Positions 23,823 to 35,656 of a stretch of 64,000 nt of DNA are shown one piece after another. Source of the stretch: Capitella teleta (lineage: Eukaryota > Annelida > Polychaeta > Capitellidae); the NCBI GenBank assembly GCA_000328365.1, contig KB292432.1:3390-67389 (forward strand). The letters are read 5' to 3'. A model generated the notes under the pieces. It was not told where the DNA came from. It searched no databases and was given only the letters and a program-made list of their open reading frames with translations. The translations under genes and the position numbers were made by a program. Each line of letters opens with the position of its first letter. Position 1 is the stretch's first letter.

Positions 23823-26800
23823 AAAGGAGAAATACATGACATGGAAGAAAAGGTTTAGTGGATGGGCAAATTGTGCATGCTTATAAACAAATTACCCTTT
23901 CCTGATCAAGTTCAAGCTCAGTCTGACAATTATAATATTTAGATGTACAAATTATAACCAATATTAAAACATCCCCAAGAAAATCACAGCATTTATATAC
24001 ACGTACATCCAATCCTTTGTTATATGAAATGAAGATATAAACATGCAAATAACTCGTGACGCTATCCATCACCAGAGTCCTGACATTTTCGTCTCAAATT
24101 TAATATTTCTGGATGCTGTCCAACACAATTGCTCGATCAATGTTCCATGCGTTTGACCTTGGATCCTCGGCGATGTAACATGAGCAGATCCAGCTGTCCT
24201 GTTGACGAATCACTCCTTGGCTCCTGCATGGCTATTGTCAGGCGACATGCAAGTCGACCGAGGTCCAAGTTTGTCATAAATGCGTACTACTTATATACGT
24301 GTATATTATTGTGAGTGCTTTACCAGTATTCATCATATGCGAAGTGTGCGTGCGTTTTGGGCAACATACGATTACTGCATTTTTAAATCTTCTGTATATT
24401 AGAGAATTGCGTTTTGTATTGGTTGCATACAAACCCCGCGAGAACAGCTTGCCCTATTAATATCATTGCAACCAGTGCCAACCACTGACATTCATTTGAC
24501 CATTAATCATAGCAGAGGAATGCCAAGTGCAAGAGAACTCATAAAGTGGTTTCGGCACCTGACATACACCCACTGCTTGGAATATCCTCTCTGCATAAGC
24601 ACGTGTTCGTCTAATACTATATGTATTGACTCGACACCTGCTCAATCCCATTCACTTTGAATCAAATTGCATTGAACTGGGTGAGGTCATGATGTCATTC
24701 CTTTTAGGCGCCACACAAAGTAAATTTACATTGTATACATCAATGTGTATTCTAGTAATGTTGCTGTTCACCAAAGAAAGAATTTACTTAGTTGAGTGAA
24801 TTTGCTTTGTGTTGTGAATCCTCTTTATAACGGATCAGCAGTGGCTTCATATAAGTGCCATTGGATCCACATTTACCGCAATATAGAAAACACTTTTTAT
24901 TTCAGCTTCATTAATCAATGGTTTCTAATATTGTATGATACGATCCCCATATCACATTATCATCAGGGAGCCTACCTGAGCTATAGATCAATGCGCCATC
25001 AATTGTAATTATCGATCATAATCACCACAAATGTATTTATGCCCATGGTTCATTATACCCCACTATGCGCACATCTTACTATATCTTGTAGACACGCTGT
25101 GTACAACGCCCTCAGCGCTCACTCTACAGGGAAACACAGGTGTTCTTCCTCAGTACGTATGTTATTGCCCTCAACAGGTATCTGACTGTTGTTATCACTA
25201 ATCACTACAGAGCCAACATGCGTCTGGCGGCCATGTTATAGGCTCAAGGCCTTGTGAACGAACTTCAAGGGCTTCGCAGTGGTAATTCAATAATGTGAGT
25301 ATAATGGTTCAAAGAATCAAGTCAAATACCCATGCATAAAATATTATCATGCACTAAATTGCTACAAACACCACTCCGCCAATTGGGTTCAAAAAGAGAA
25401 CATTTTACTTGCGTTTGCCAAGATGTACACAATTACGCATACATTTTTTTTTTCAACAACAAATAGTTCGTTCAGGTGGCTTTGGAAGTTTTTTTGAGTT
25501 TCTATTGTAGTCTGTATGTTTTATTTACACACCTCGTGGGTACAATTTATAGTTTAAGAGTAAACATGCTTAAAAGCACCAACAAGTGATATCAGCCGTT
25601 CGGTTTGCATGTTGAGGCAAGAAATGACATGTATTCACCTGCATGATGAGTGCTGGCATACACATTTCTCAGAGAGACAGGAATATTGCACTATTCCCCT
25701 CCCACATTGCTCATTAAAGAGAAGCATTGACCAACATGGCATCAAAGAGTGCAAAGGAGACCTGTAAAGTAGCGTGCAAGAAAGCAATATCCGCAGAGCA
25801 TGCAAGCATCGTTATATTGCATCATTATCATAATATAATGCACGCGCGTTGTTCGTGGACAGGCTCTGACTGACCCTTGCTAGAGGTCAGTGTCAATGGC
25901 AGCAATCTCGTCTATGCAAACAGGATCGATATGACCCATGGGGCATGTGTCATAAGCCATATCTCACACCCTCCTGCCTCACCCGCCCCCTCCCCTACCC
26001 TTGCATAATCAATGGATGGCTGTACGCGGATTCTGGTGTTTTTGGTTAATGATAACACATTTTGATTATGCAACATCTGTGAGACAGTGATAAGCAACAT
26101 GTTTGCTATTATTCTTTTCTCAATGGCTACTGCATGCCTGGTCAGTTTTATGGGTTGCACGTTTCAAGTGTTACAATACATATACACATTTTGCTAATGC
26201 AAAATAAATTTAGGATATTTCGTGTAAGGCGACCAATTCTCTCATTTGCTATTCGAGGGGCGAGAAATGGTGGTCATGTAATAAATATATCAATTGTTAG
26301 CTACAGATTCGAGCATTATGTAATTGTGTAACTACAGTTTGATGGTTGGTGGTCACACATTGTATTTTTTTATATCAATCCGACCCGGATTAATATCAAT
26401 TAAACATTTCATAATTTGACTTTCTAAATAACATATCCAGAATCAGAACCGGCCTTATAGATTTTTTTTTCTACGGTAGCTGAACCCCGCCTATACTCAC
26501 TTTCGTCGCGGCCAAATATTCCTCAAAATAGACACTCACAAAACCAAAACAGAGCACAATTAACACAATCTGAACGTACAATTATCCTCGAACAAAAATA
26601 TCGAGTTTTGTTATATTCCGCGGTATTTTTAAGCGCGAAAATTCTCCGAGAAGTGGCGCGGCGGTCCAAGCCGAAAGAATGTCGACGCTTAGTATGTTAA
26701 TCAGCTGACTCTTCTCTTCTCCTATTGGCTTCTTCGAGGCTGACGTCACAATATTCCGGAACATGGGCTAGAATGAATTCGTTTCTGCTAATTGATATGG

Positions 26801-27381
26801 AGGTGGTAGGATGGCGGGAATTTGATCATGCTCAACGTGTACTAACTAGTAGGCCGATGTACCGGTTCGCAAGATATCAAATTCCTGGTGCATAACTGCA
26901 TATACATGTATGCATGCACGATGTGCGTGTAGATGCAAATAAATTTCTTATATTACAATATTATGCATGATAATATACACTTTATTATAAAACATATGCA
27001 CCTTTGCTAAGAATATCAAGGCATGCGATAAGCCTGATTGCCACCATTTGATCTTGTATCTCCCAAAGAATTCTGAGACCGTGAGGTAAACATGCATGGT
27101 GATTCTATTCAACATAATGCACCCGTGTCTTGCGTGGAAGGCTTGTTGCAATCAATTCTTTGTTTTATGGAGGCATATATATTCGTATACTGCATTGATT
27201 CATCATGCAATCATCATACATTGTTTTTTTCTGGGTCAAGAAACATGTATATAATTTACCGCTGTACATGCACTGAACTTCAAAAGAAAACACTGAGTTA
27301 TCACGTACACACAGAGAAAAAGCTCACGTTTAGGAATTAAAACATACATATCTGTAAAAATTGCACCCTTCAATTATATCC
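23823..27381. other. Intergenic, no supported gene
   Basis: AT-rich. A promoter-like patch at about 26620-26765 carries a CCAAT box (CTATTGGCTT near 26722) and a CRE (CTGACGTCACAA near 26740). No reading frame with family resemblance starts nearby. A TATATA-rich stretch and short frames fill the rest. Confidence 0.4.
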
Positions 27382-27700
27382 GCGGATCAAAATTCGTCCA
27401 GATAACAGTCCACCATTATTGGACCATCCTCATCATCAGGTTCCGAGTCGAGGTCGAGGGTTTGATGCAACCCGCTTCGTCCTTGACCCCCCTCGCTGCC
27501 TTGATGTTGTTGAGCCCTCTTTAATTGTTTAGCCAGTTCATCTGAATGGTCTTGAATTAAGAGACGGGCTGCAATTGGTTGATGCGCCTCAAGACCTCTG
27601 CGTTGATGTCTCTATCTCCGTATCGTCGGTCGTACTTAACCTGCTTCATTTCTGGTTCATCCACCTTGATTTTATTCGGTATGAGTTCTTCTTTGATCGC
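27382..27700 (-). pseudogene. 3' fragment of an unidentified protein-coding gene
   Basis: The minus strand reads convincing protein in two adjoining frames. One gives KVDEPEMKQVKYDRRYGDRD and then INAEVLRRINQLQP. The other gives RLLIQDHSDELAKQLKRAQQ followed by HQGSEGGQGRSG and the acidic ending DLDSEPDDEDGPIMVDCYLD plus EF and a stop. Charge pattern and composition look like a genuine C-terminus. The change of frame and the lack of recognisable upstream exons suggest a decayed copy. An unseen splice junction is the alternative. Family unknown. Confidence 0.4.
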
Positions 27701-27789
27701 TTAAATTACTGGTCATCATATCCTAGTAATGTATTGTCTTGGTTTTCTTGTCATTTACCTTCATGTTGTAACATACTCTCAGATTAACC

Positions 27790-28810
27790 CATATTCCCAT
27801 AGGATGGGGAATTTGCGAGATGTGTATAATTATATCTCTCTATTTCAATTATTTGATAGTATCCATATTCCTAACATGATACTACAAAATCTCCCAAAAG
27901 GACTGAGTGCTGCTCTTTCGGGAAAATATAATATCGAGCCCGAATCGTCTTATTAAGTACAATTTTGCCGAAACCTAGAAATACCATAGAGGTATTGCTT
28001 CGATCCCACATTTTATGGGACTGTTAGATCTACCTTGGATTCTTTGATTTCAGTAAAACTTGGTACATATATGCGAATTAACATGTAAATGTGTTTGACA
28101 AATAATTGTACGAGGGCTGTTCCAAAAGTTCTCGGCCCAACATTGAACACGTTATCACAGAAAGTTGAAACTTGACTTGAAAATGAATAACTTTTTGGAT
28201 GAGAATTGCTAGCATTAAATTTCCCAGAAAGTCACGTGATTACCTCTGGCACCAATTTGAGTGATGTAGGGGTCGGCATTTCATAAAAATGCGGCAAACT
28301 CCTGATTTACGCGCTAATTCAAAATAAATTTTAGACTATTATTCTTTTACGGATATCTCCGATATTTTCCTCAAACGCGTCAAAGCAATGGAAAATAAAC
28401 GTGTTTGTAATATTTTGATGAAATTGTTATAAAATAGTCAAATGAAGCTCAGAAAAGAGCACTAGTACTAAAATTATGTTCCTTCTGATGATTATACATT
28501 CGTAAAAACGCGAAACCATTATGCATAATCATACAATTATTTGACAAACACATTTTCGTGTTCAATCGCATGTTTGTTCAATCGCATGTTTGTGCCAAAT
28601 TATATTGTAAATCAATGCACCCAAAGTATAGTCCTAACGGTCCCGTAAACACGTTTCTAGCAATCATTATATGGTATATTTACGTTCCGGTAAAACTTCA
28701 CATAACAAGATGAGTTGGGCTCAATGTTATATTTCCCCAAAAGAGCATCATTTATTCCTTTAGTGAGATATTGAAGTATCATGTTAGGAACCTAATATTA
28801 TATAAATCTT
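27790..28810. repeat. Inverted repeat arms flanking a mariner-like end
   Basis: The segment 27790-28110 is homologous to the reverse complement of 28535-28810. Matched blocks include TGTGTTTGACAAATAATTGTA (28090-28110) against the copy at 28535-28556, and a protein-like block reading PNMILQNLPKGLSAALSGKY on the plus strand against PNMILQYLTKGINDALLGKY in the other copy. The arms surround 28111-28534. They look like two decayed copies of one unidentified coding element in opposite orientation. Confidence 0.5.
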
Positions 28811-30751
28811 TAAAATAGAGTGTTATAATTATCCAGAATTGTGCATATATATAATTATATGGGTACAGTCAATATTTTGTATCTCAAAAAAATCCATTTA
28901 GACACACATGAAGAGTGAAATATATTTAACTAAATTATCAGTAAGCCCAAATCTTGAAGGGAGGGAGAACTGGTTAAAAATGGACTTTGAGTCGCTATTT
29001 GATGCACCAAAAATGATTCCTATGCCTGGCCCACACAAGGAATATCATCGCTAACGATTTCGCGGGAGATATATTGCTAATTAGGCGTGACGTCAGGAGC
29101 TGTGATGAAACTCCAAGTTCCCCATCTTTTACAATGGGCCTCGTCATATCAGCGTGTCCTGCGACTAAACCCCTGGATATATTTTTTAATTTTCTTTTTG
29201 GAAATAGATAGAATAATCACTTTGCCACCAGTCAGGCGCGAAAAAAAAAATATTTTTCGCTATTTTTCTTATTTTAACAAGCAATTTTCTAGGACACCTA
29301 CCATGGTTTCTCATCATGAAACAGTAAAAAGGTCAGCCAGTGTGTACCACGCATGCACTTTCGTTTCGTAAACAACAAAGATGTCCTTTTATGGCAAAGA
29401 TGATCTGCTCTGATTGGCTGAAATCGATAGCTTCACGAGGGGAACGGGACCAATCAGCCATCAGCCAAACCAAGCCTTCAGCTGACGTTTGCCTCCTATA
29501 CTTCGCAATGGAAGCCATTCTCCCATAGGCGCAATGCTAACCCCGATATTCGGAATTTCCTTACGCTTGCATCCAGGCATGGTGTTTTTGGCACGGAATG
29601 CTATCAATTGGTGCTATGAGTCAATAGAACATCACTTAAAATTTAGTTCCCCATCCCTTTAATTGATGCTATGGGTCAATAGAACATCACTTAAAATTCA
29701 GTTCCCCATCCCTTTAATTGATGCTATGGGTCAATAGAACATCACTTAAAATTCAGTTCCCCATCCCTTTAATTGATGCTATGGGTCAATAGAACATCAC
29801 TTAAAATTTAGTTCCCCATCCCTTTAAGGCAGCAGCAGATGCCTTCGGTATATGTCTCTTCCACACAACAGAAATATTCAGCCTATTTGGCTGAAAAAAA
29901 TAATTAAAACGACTGTGTGGCTTTTCAATCAAATTATGAAAAATAGGCGGGTATTTCTGATGCACCTCCCTAACACAGAACATACATGTACTTCCCTAGC
30001 GCAATTTCCATGTTACGTTTATTTTTGTTGTTGATAGAATTTCATTTAATTTTCATCATTGCAACGTCAAAACACAAGCAGTGTACTCAATTAAAATTAA
30101 CGATCAAATGTTGCGAGAAAATGTCTTGAGAGGCCCACAAATCAAACTTTTGGCACACGAAATGAGGCTTTGTCAGTGATATCGGTAGAAGTGCGCTTAA
30201 TCAGAAACTAGTTATGCCAGGGAAATAATATAGCTACGTATAATCTTGTGAATGGTTGTTCTATCTAACCTTCAGATTTTACGTCTCTACTACTGGGCGT
30301 TCTATGTTAGGCCGAAAACTTTTCGAACAACCCTTGTATAATTCATTTTCTTTTCTTTTTATTTTTTTTTATTTTTTATTTTTTTTATTAATGTTTAATC
30401 ATCAGAAGGAAAATAAATTCATGCCAGTACTGTGGCTCTCTTTTGGGCTTCATTTGACCGTTCTATAATAATTTCATAAACATGTTACAAACACATTTAT
30501 TTTACATTGCTTTGGTGCGTCTATGAGGAAAATATCGGAGATATCCGTTAATGATTAATAGTCTAAAATAAATTTTGAATTATCCTGTAAATCACGAGTC
30601 TGCAGCATTTTGATGAAAAGCCGATCCTCCTTCCCTCAAATTGGCGCCAGAGGCGATCACGTGACTTTACGGAGAAATTGGTGCTTGCATTTTTTATCTA
30701 GAAAGCTTACCTATAATCAAGTAAAATTTCAACTTTCTGTGATAACCCTCG
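28111..30751. mobile_element. mariner-like inverted-repeat element, TA-flanked, nested
   Basis: The outer ends are CGAGGG (28111) and CCCTCG (30751), each bordered by TA, the target site of Tc1/mariner elements. Long arms match in inverted orientation: 28111-28500 against 30405-30751, sharing ATCACAGAAAGTTGAAA, CACGTGAT..CCTCTGG and ATATCTCCGATATTTTCCTC. The left end continues with CTGTTCCAAAAGTTCTCGG, a mariner-type end missing from the outer right arm. A matching inverted end appears instead at about 30308-30339 (CCGAAAACTTTTCGAACAAC), also followed by TA. The structure therefore seems to contain more than one element or a rearranged end. No transposase frame was found. Confidence 0.55.
29605..29828. 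repeat. 57-base minisatellite, about 4 copies
   Basis: Four consecutive units of TTGATGCTATGGGTCAATAG, then AACATCACTTAAAATT(C/T)AG and TTCCCCATCCCTTTAA. The units are nearly identical; the first is the most diverged (GGTGCTATGAGTC). The array lies inside the mariner-like complex. Confidence 0.95.
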
Positions 30752-31250
30752 TAGCTACATTGTATCGATCTATAAATCTAAACCATCTCCCTGCGACGGT
30801 GATCTCCGCGGCAATCTACATCATCGTTCAAATCTACATTTACATCGCATATTTTGCATTACAACAGGCTTACGTTTATATTGAATGATGATAGGCCTAC
30901 ATGCACTGATTGATATCTTGATACATTGTAATCTGGTAATAAATAATACATTTGGTCTTCTTCAAAGTTCAGGTGCACATGTTCATGTATGAACTCATGA
31001 GAAATACAGGCATCTGAATTGATACTAGACCACAGACTACAGATCATAATGTGTTATGCCAAACGTATAAAATGTAGCCTCTAAAATACGAATTCTGCGA
31101 ATCTGTGTAAATAGTCATACAAGCAAGTAAACTGTAAATAGTCAAAATCACAATGCACTCGCGTCGTCTGCTTTTGAGTCACTTTTCATCGACTTCTGCG
31201 TCTGCGAGAAAGTCTATCGCCGGAAGTCAACGCGTCACTCATTCACCACA
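30752..31250. other. Upstream region of SEC63
   Basis: Probable promoter and 5' UTR in the last ~120 bases, which are GC-richer. Start context is CCACAATGGC. No other gene. Confidence 0.4.
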
Positions 31251-34200
31251 ATGGCTGGCATGCAGTTCGAATACGATGAGAAGGGAGGAACTTTTTATTA
31301 TTTCCTCCTTTCGTTCATGGCCGTGGTCCTCGTCCCGGCTACATACATATTCTGGCCACGAGTAGACGAGAAAGGTACGTCGAAGGAGCTGTGATGCGCC
31401 CCCACCATCCCGATGTGATGCGTCGTCTGGCAGCAGCGGTGCCGATTCCCTGATTCGTGGAATCGTGAGATGGAAATAAAATTCAATTAATGAATATGAT
31501 TCACATCAGTCGATACCGCGAAGGTTGACTGCTTCTCAGGCTTCTCATCTCCCATGCTCGTGTCCATTCAAGCCATCAACTTGATCCAGGGGTGCAGTGG
31601 CCTTCCTGAGTGGGACTAAATTAATCAGTTGTCAACTCGGAGTTGTCCAATTTTGACCAATACTGAATACAGAATACACTCAATACTCAGTCGAGTCAGT
31701 GACTAACTTGCTGTAACTGTTACACTCACACTGGCACTCAGTTACTCACTGTCCAGTACCACGCCACAGTTGGCTCGCATTGTATGTAACACTCATGCAG
31801 CCTTAAAAACGGTATATGTTATTATATATTGACAGTTGAAGCATTTACTGGGTTGTGTCACTGTATGGTTTTCACCGTATTGGTAATGCTTGAAATCTGC
31901 TTGCTCACTGGTAAAGACCCCTTCTCATGACAAAAGTTATTCCCTCAATGAAGTGATGAATTATCAATGATTCAATTCACTCAATTATATATTTCAAAGA
32001 TATATCTCAAATTAATGGATGATTCATAATAAATGATCATCATCCTGATCAAAGATAATGTTTATGATAATCAGCCTCAAATCAGGGGATTCGAAGGTAT
32101 AATGTACAATAAATAGCATGGTACAAATTGCATTTCAGAAGAGGAATTGAAGCTAAGAAAAGAATGCCAGTGTGATCCTTGTCATGTAAAGCGAAAACGC
32201 TTAAGAGATAGTCAACCATGGAAAAGAATAAAAAGCAGATCAATGTGAGTGAATCTTCCCTTTGAAGGAGGAAAACATTTTACCGTATGAATAATCTGTT
32301 CATTCACAGAAAACTTGGTCTTATTGTGGTGTGGCTTCTGTTCTGTTTGGTTGCATACAAAGTCTCTCAAGTGGAACTCGACTTCAAAGAGTTTGATCCA
32401 TATGCTGAGCTGGGCATTGACAGGGTAAGGGTGTCATTTTATCATTAGCGTCCCTCAATGATTTCGTCGTACACAGGGAGCAAGTAGTTCAGAGATCAAG
32501 AAGGCGTACAGGCGTCTCTCCCTGCAGTACCATCCAGATAAGGACACAGGAGACTCAACGAAATTCATGCTCATCACCAAAGCTCACCAAGCGTAAGATC
32601 GAAACGGTTATTTTGGGTTTTCTTTTGAAAGTCCTGTGCTTTTAGGTTAACTGACGAAGAGGCGCGAAAGAATTGGGAAGAACACGGAAACCCTGATGGT
32701 CCTGGGGGTCAGTTAGTGCTATTTGTTTCTTTTCAGCGTTAATTATTTTAATTTACAGCTACTCATCTTGGAATCGCTCTGCCGAAATGGATTGTTGAGA
32801 AACAGAATTCCGTCTGGGTAGTCATTTCCTGAGGGTGTCTAGTATTTGGATGCTCACCATTCTGATTCACAGGTGCTGGCTGTCTATGGTCTTGTGTTCA
32901 TGGTCGTGCTCCCCACTGTCGTGGTCAGTGTTGATCATCAGCAATTGTCCATTTGTTCACTTTTTCATGGTTTTGTAGGGTACCTGGTGGTATCGGTCAA
33001 TCCAGTACAGCGCTGAGCAGATTCTCATGGATACAACTCAGTTGTACTTCTATTTCTTCCACAAGACGCCCAACATGATTCTAAAAAGTGCGTGCTTGTC
33101 AATTGCTCATTAGTGGACATGCATGTTCACTTCTCAGGGGTCATCATGATCCTGGGTGCGTCCATGGAGTTTGAACGAGGTCACAGCAGTGAAGTGGTGG
33201 AAAGACCGAGTGATAATGAGGAGATCCCGATGGTGAGTGATGTCAGGTTCGCCTGCAGACATTCTTATCCGGTTGATATTTCCAGCTGATTCGAGATCTG
33301 CCGCATTTGAACGAGAAAAACAAGGAGAAGCCGCTGTGCTATCCTTACAGCATCAAAGCCAGAGCGCTGCTTCATGCTCACTTTTCAAGGCAGGATCTGC
33401 CTGCAAAAACCCTCGAATTAGGTATATATTGTTATCCGTTAATATATATATTTTTTTTTTTCAATTATCAACTTGACAGACAAGCAGTATGTACTGAAGA
33501 AGAGTCCGTTCCTTATTCAAGAGATGGTCAGTATTGTGGCTCAATTAGTCGCCATGGCACACGCAGGAAGAGGTGTGTGCTAAGACAGTCACGGTTTAAT
33601 TGGTTAATGTATTTTTCTCCAGTTTCCCGTATGCCTCGGTTGGAGACCATTGAAGCGATTATGAAGCTGAGTCAGATGGTCGTGCAGGGGCTGTGGGATA
33701 TTAAGTCGCCCATGCTGCAACTGCCCCACGTCTCAGACGAGATGCTCAGATATTTCAATAGCAGAAAAGTGCAGGGATTCATTTTTTCTTCACTCCACAA
33801 TGAAAGTTTGGTTTTCTTCTCAGAGGAGTGTGAGAACGATTCGCGACCTTGCCAAGTTGAAGGATGAAGACCGTCGTCTAATGTTGAGGAACTTCTCTGA
33901 GGCTGAGTACCATGATCTGATGCTGATTCTGGCTGAGATGCCCTTGATTGACATGGAAGCCCGGTGTGCAGGTGCGTTTCCCTCTCCTCATCTTATCTTA
34001 TTTATTATTTTACTTTTTACTTTTTTTTCAGTTCTGGACGATGATGACCCAACCATCACGGCTGGGTCCATTGTCACAGTCACTGTGAATTTAACGCGCA
34101 ATAGCATGAAGGACATAATGGAGGGAGGAGAGCAGTTGTTGGCTGCAATGCAGAAGGAAGAGGATGATGTTGCAGGGGCGGAAGACGTGGAACCAGAAGA

Positions 34201-35140
34201 GGAAACAAAAACTGAGGAAGCTGCGGCCAATCCGTCTGAATCTCCGGCACGCAAGCCTAAAGTCTGGGAAAAACAACCGAGGAAGAAGAAAGGAGGAAAG
34301 GGAGGGAAACCAGGGAAGAAGGTCAACAAGGCCAAAACGGTGACGCCAGTGGTCGTTAAGAAACCGGAAGTGAAAGAGGATGAGGAAAAGAGGGAAGGAA
34401 CTCCAAATGGGGTGCGCGTTGAGCTGCTTTGGATGGTTTTTATTTCATCTTCTACTCTTCACAGTCTGTGCCCAAAGCAAGCAGACCTTCTAAAGCTACA
34501 GCCGAATCAAGTGAAGAAGACTCTGAGGTGGACTCCGAGGAGGAGGAGTCGACCAACGCCAGCGAACAGGCGTCGAAAGAACCGGAAGGAGAAGAGGATG
34601 ACTGGGAACGCTTCCAAGAGGAGTCCAAGAAAGATGGCGCGCTGGAGGCCAAGTCTAAAGAGAGTCACTTAGTGCACTGTCCATACTTCCCAGTGGTTAG
34701 TATACCGAAGCATCTCGTACTTTTATTTGATTTCTTTTTTTAAGCCGAAACACGAATGGTGGTGGCTGTACGTGGCTGACCGCAAGAACCACTTGCTGAT
34801 AACGGCCCCTGTTCAAGTCTGCAGTCTGAAGCATGAGGAGCAGGTCCAGCTCAAGTTTTCTGCCCCACCAAAACCAGGCGTCTACCAGTACAGTGTAATT
34901 CTACGCTCTGATTCATACTTTGATTTCGATCAGTCTCAGTTCATCAAGGTATGCTGCTGATTCATGAATATTCATCATATGCTAATGATGTAATTACAGC
35001 TTGATGTGAAGGAGGCGAAGAAGGTTGAGAGTCACCCGCAGTGGGACATGTCAGAGGAAGAGGACGGGGAGGAAAAGGATGACGCTGACCTCTCAGATTC
35101 CGATGACTACGACTCAGACGTCGATTCAGAAGACGATTAG
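31251..35140 (+). CDS. SEC63: SEC63, ER translocon J-domain protein
   Basis: About 17 exons separated mostly by 45-65-base introns, with a longer first intron (31375-32138). It starts [20 protein letters not shown]; the first membrane helix is at ~14-33 and the second ([17 protein letters not shown]) at ~78-95. A luminal J domain follows, [20 protein letters not shown] with its HPD motif, then the third helix ([19 protein letters not shown]) and the Sec63/Brl domain ([44 protein letters not shown]). After a Lys- and Glu-rich linker comes the FN3-like part with [19 protein letters not shown] and [17 protein letters not shown], and a very acidic tail ([12 protein letters not shown]) like the Sec62-binding tail. 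The product works with Sec61/Sec62 and recruits BiP through the J domain. All parts of the family are present. A poly(A)-type AATAAA lies near 35407. Confidence 0.95.
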
Positions 35141-35656
35141 AAATCCTCATTTTAGGGTATTCAAAGTACGATCAATCAAAAGTCATGACAATATTTGTCT
35201 TCTTTTTTTTTTCCACTCTATCTGGTGTTCAGTATTTTTTTTCAATTCACTGTGTCACAAGTGACATTCCGCAATTTCTTAATTAGCGCCAGGAATACCT
35301 TTTTTTTTTCTAAAGAGTGTGAATGATAAAATCTCTGGTTTTCCGGTTTTTTTTAAAACCTCTATGAGTGACTGAATGATGTGTTTGTTGGATGTGCATG
35401 TTATTAAATAAAATAGGTTAATTATTTCTATTGATTACTTTTTTCCTTCTTTTTTTTCCCCCCTGGGTGTGTTGCTTTTTTTTTTCAATAAATGGTCTGT
35501 GTGGAAGGAGAGAGAATTGTTGTCAAGGAATAAAGTATTCTATTTATTCTCGTCTTTTGGCATTCCTCATTTTGCACAGATTTTCATTCAAAACAATACC
35601 ACAAGCAAGTTTTTAACAGATTGAAATCTAAAACACAAATGTAACAGAAGGCCGGA
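35141..35656. other. Convergent 3' flanks of SEC63 and the KASH5-like gene
   Basis: Roughly 500 T-rich bases between two genes that end towards each other. AATAAA-type signals for SEC63 occur around 35407 (AATAAAATAGG) and 35487 (CAATAAATGG). 3' UTRs may overlap. Confidence 0.5.

Noticed and set aside
29604-29828. CRISPR-like array
   Set aside because: The units are contiguous, without unique spacers, in an animal genome; it is a minisatellite.
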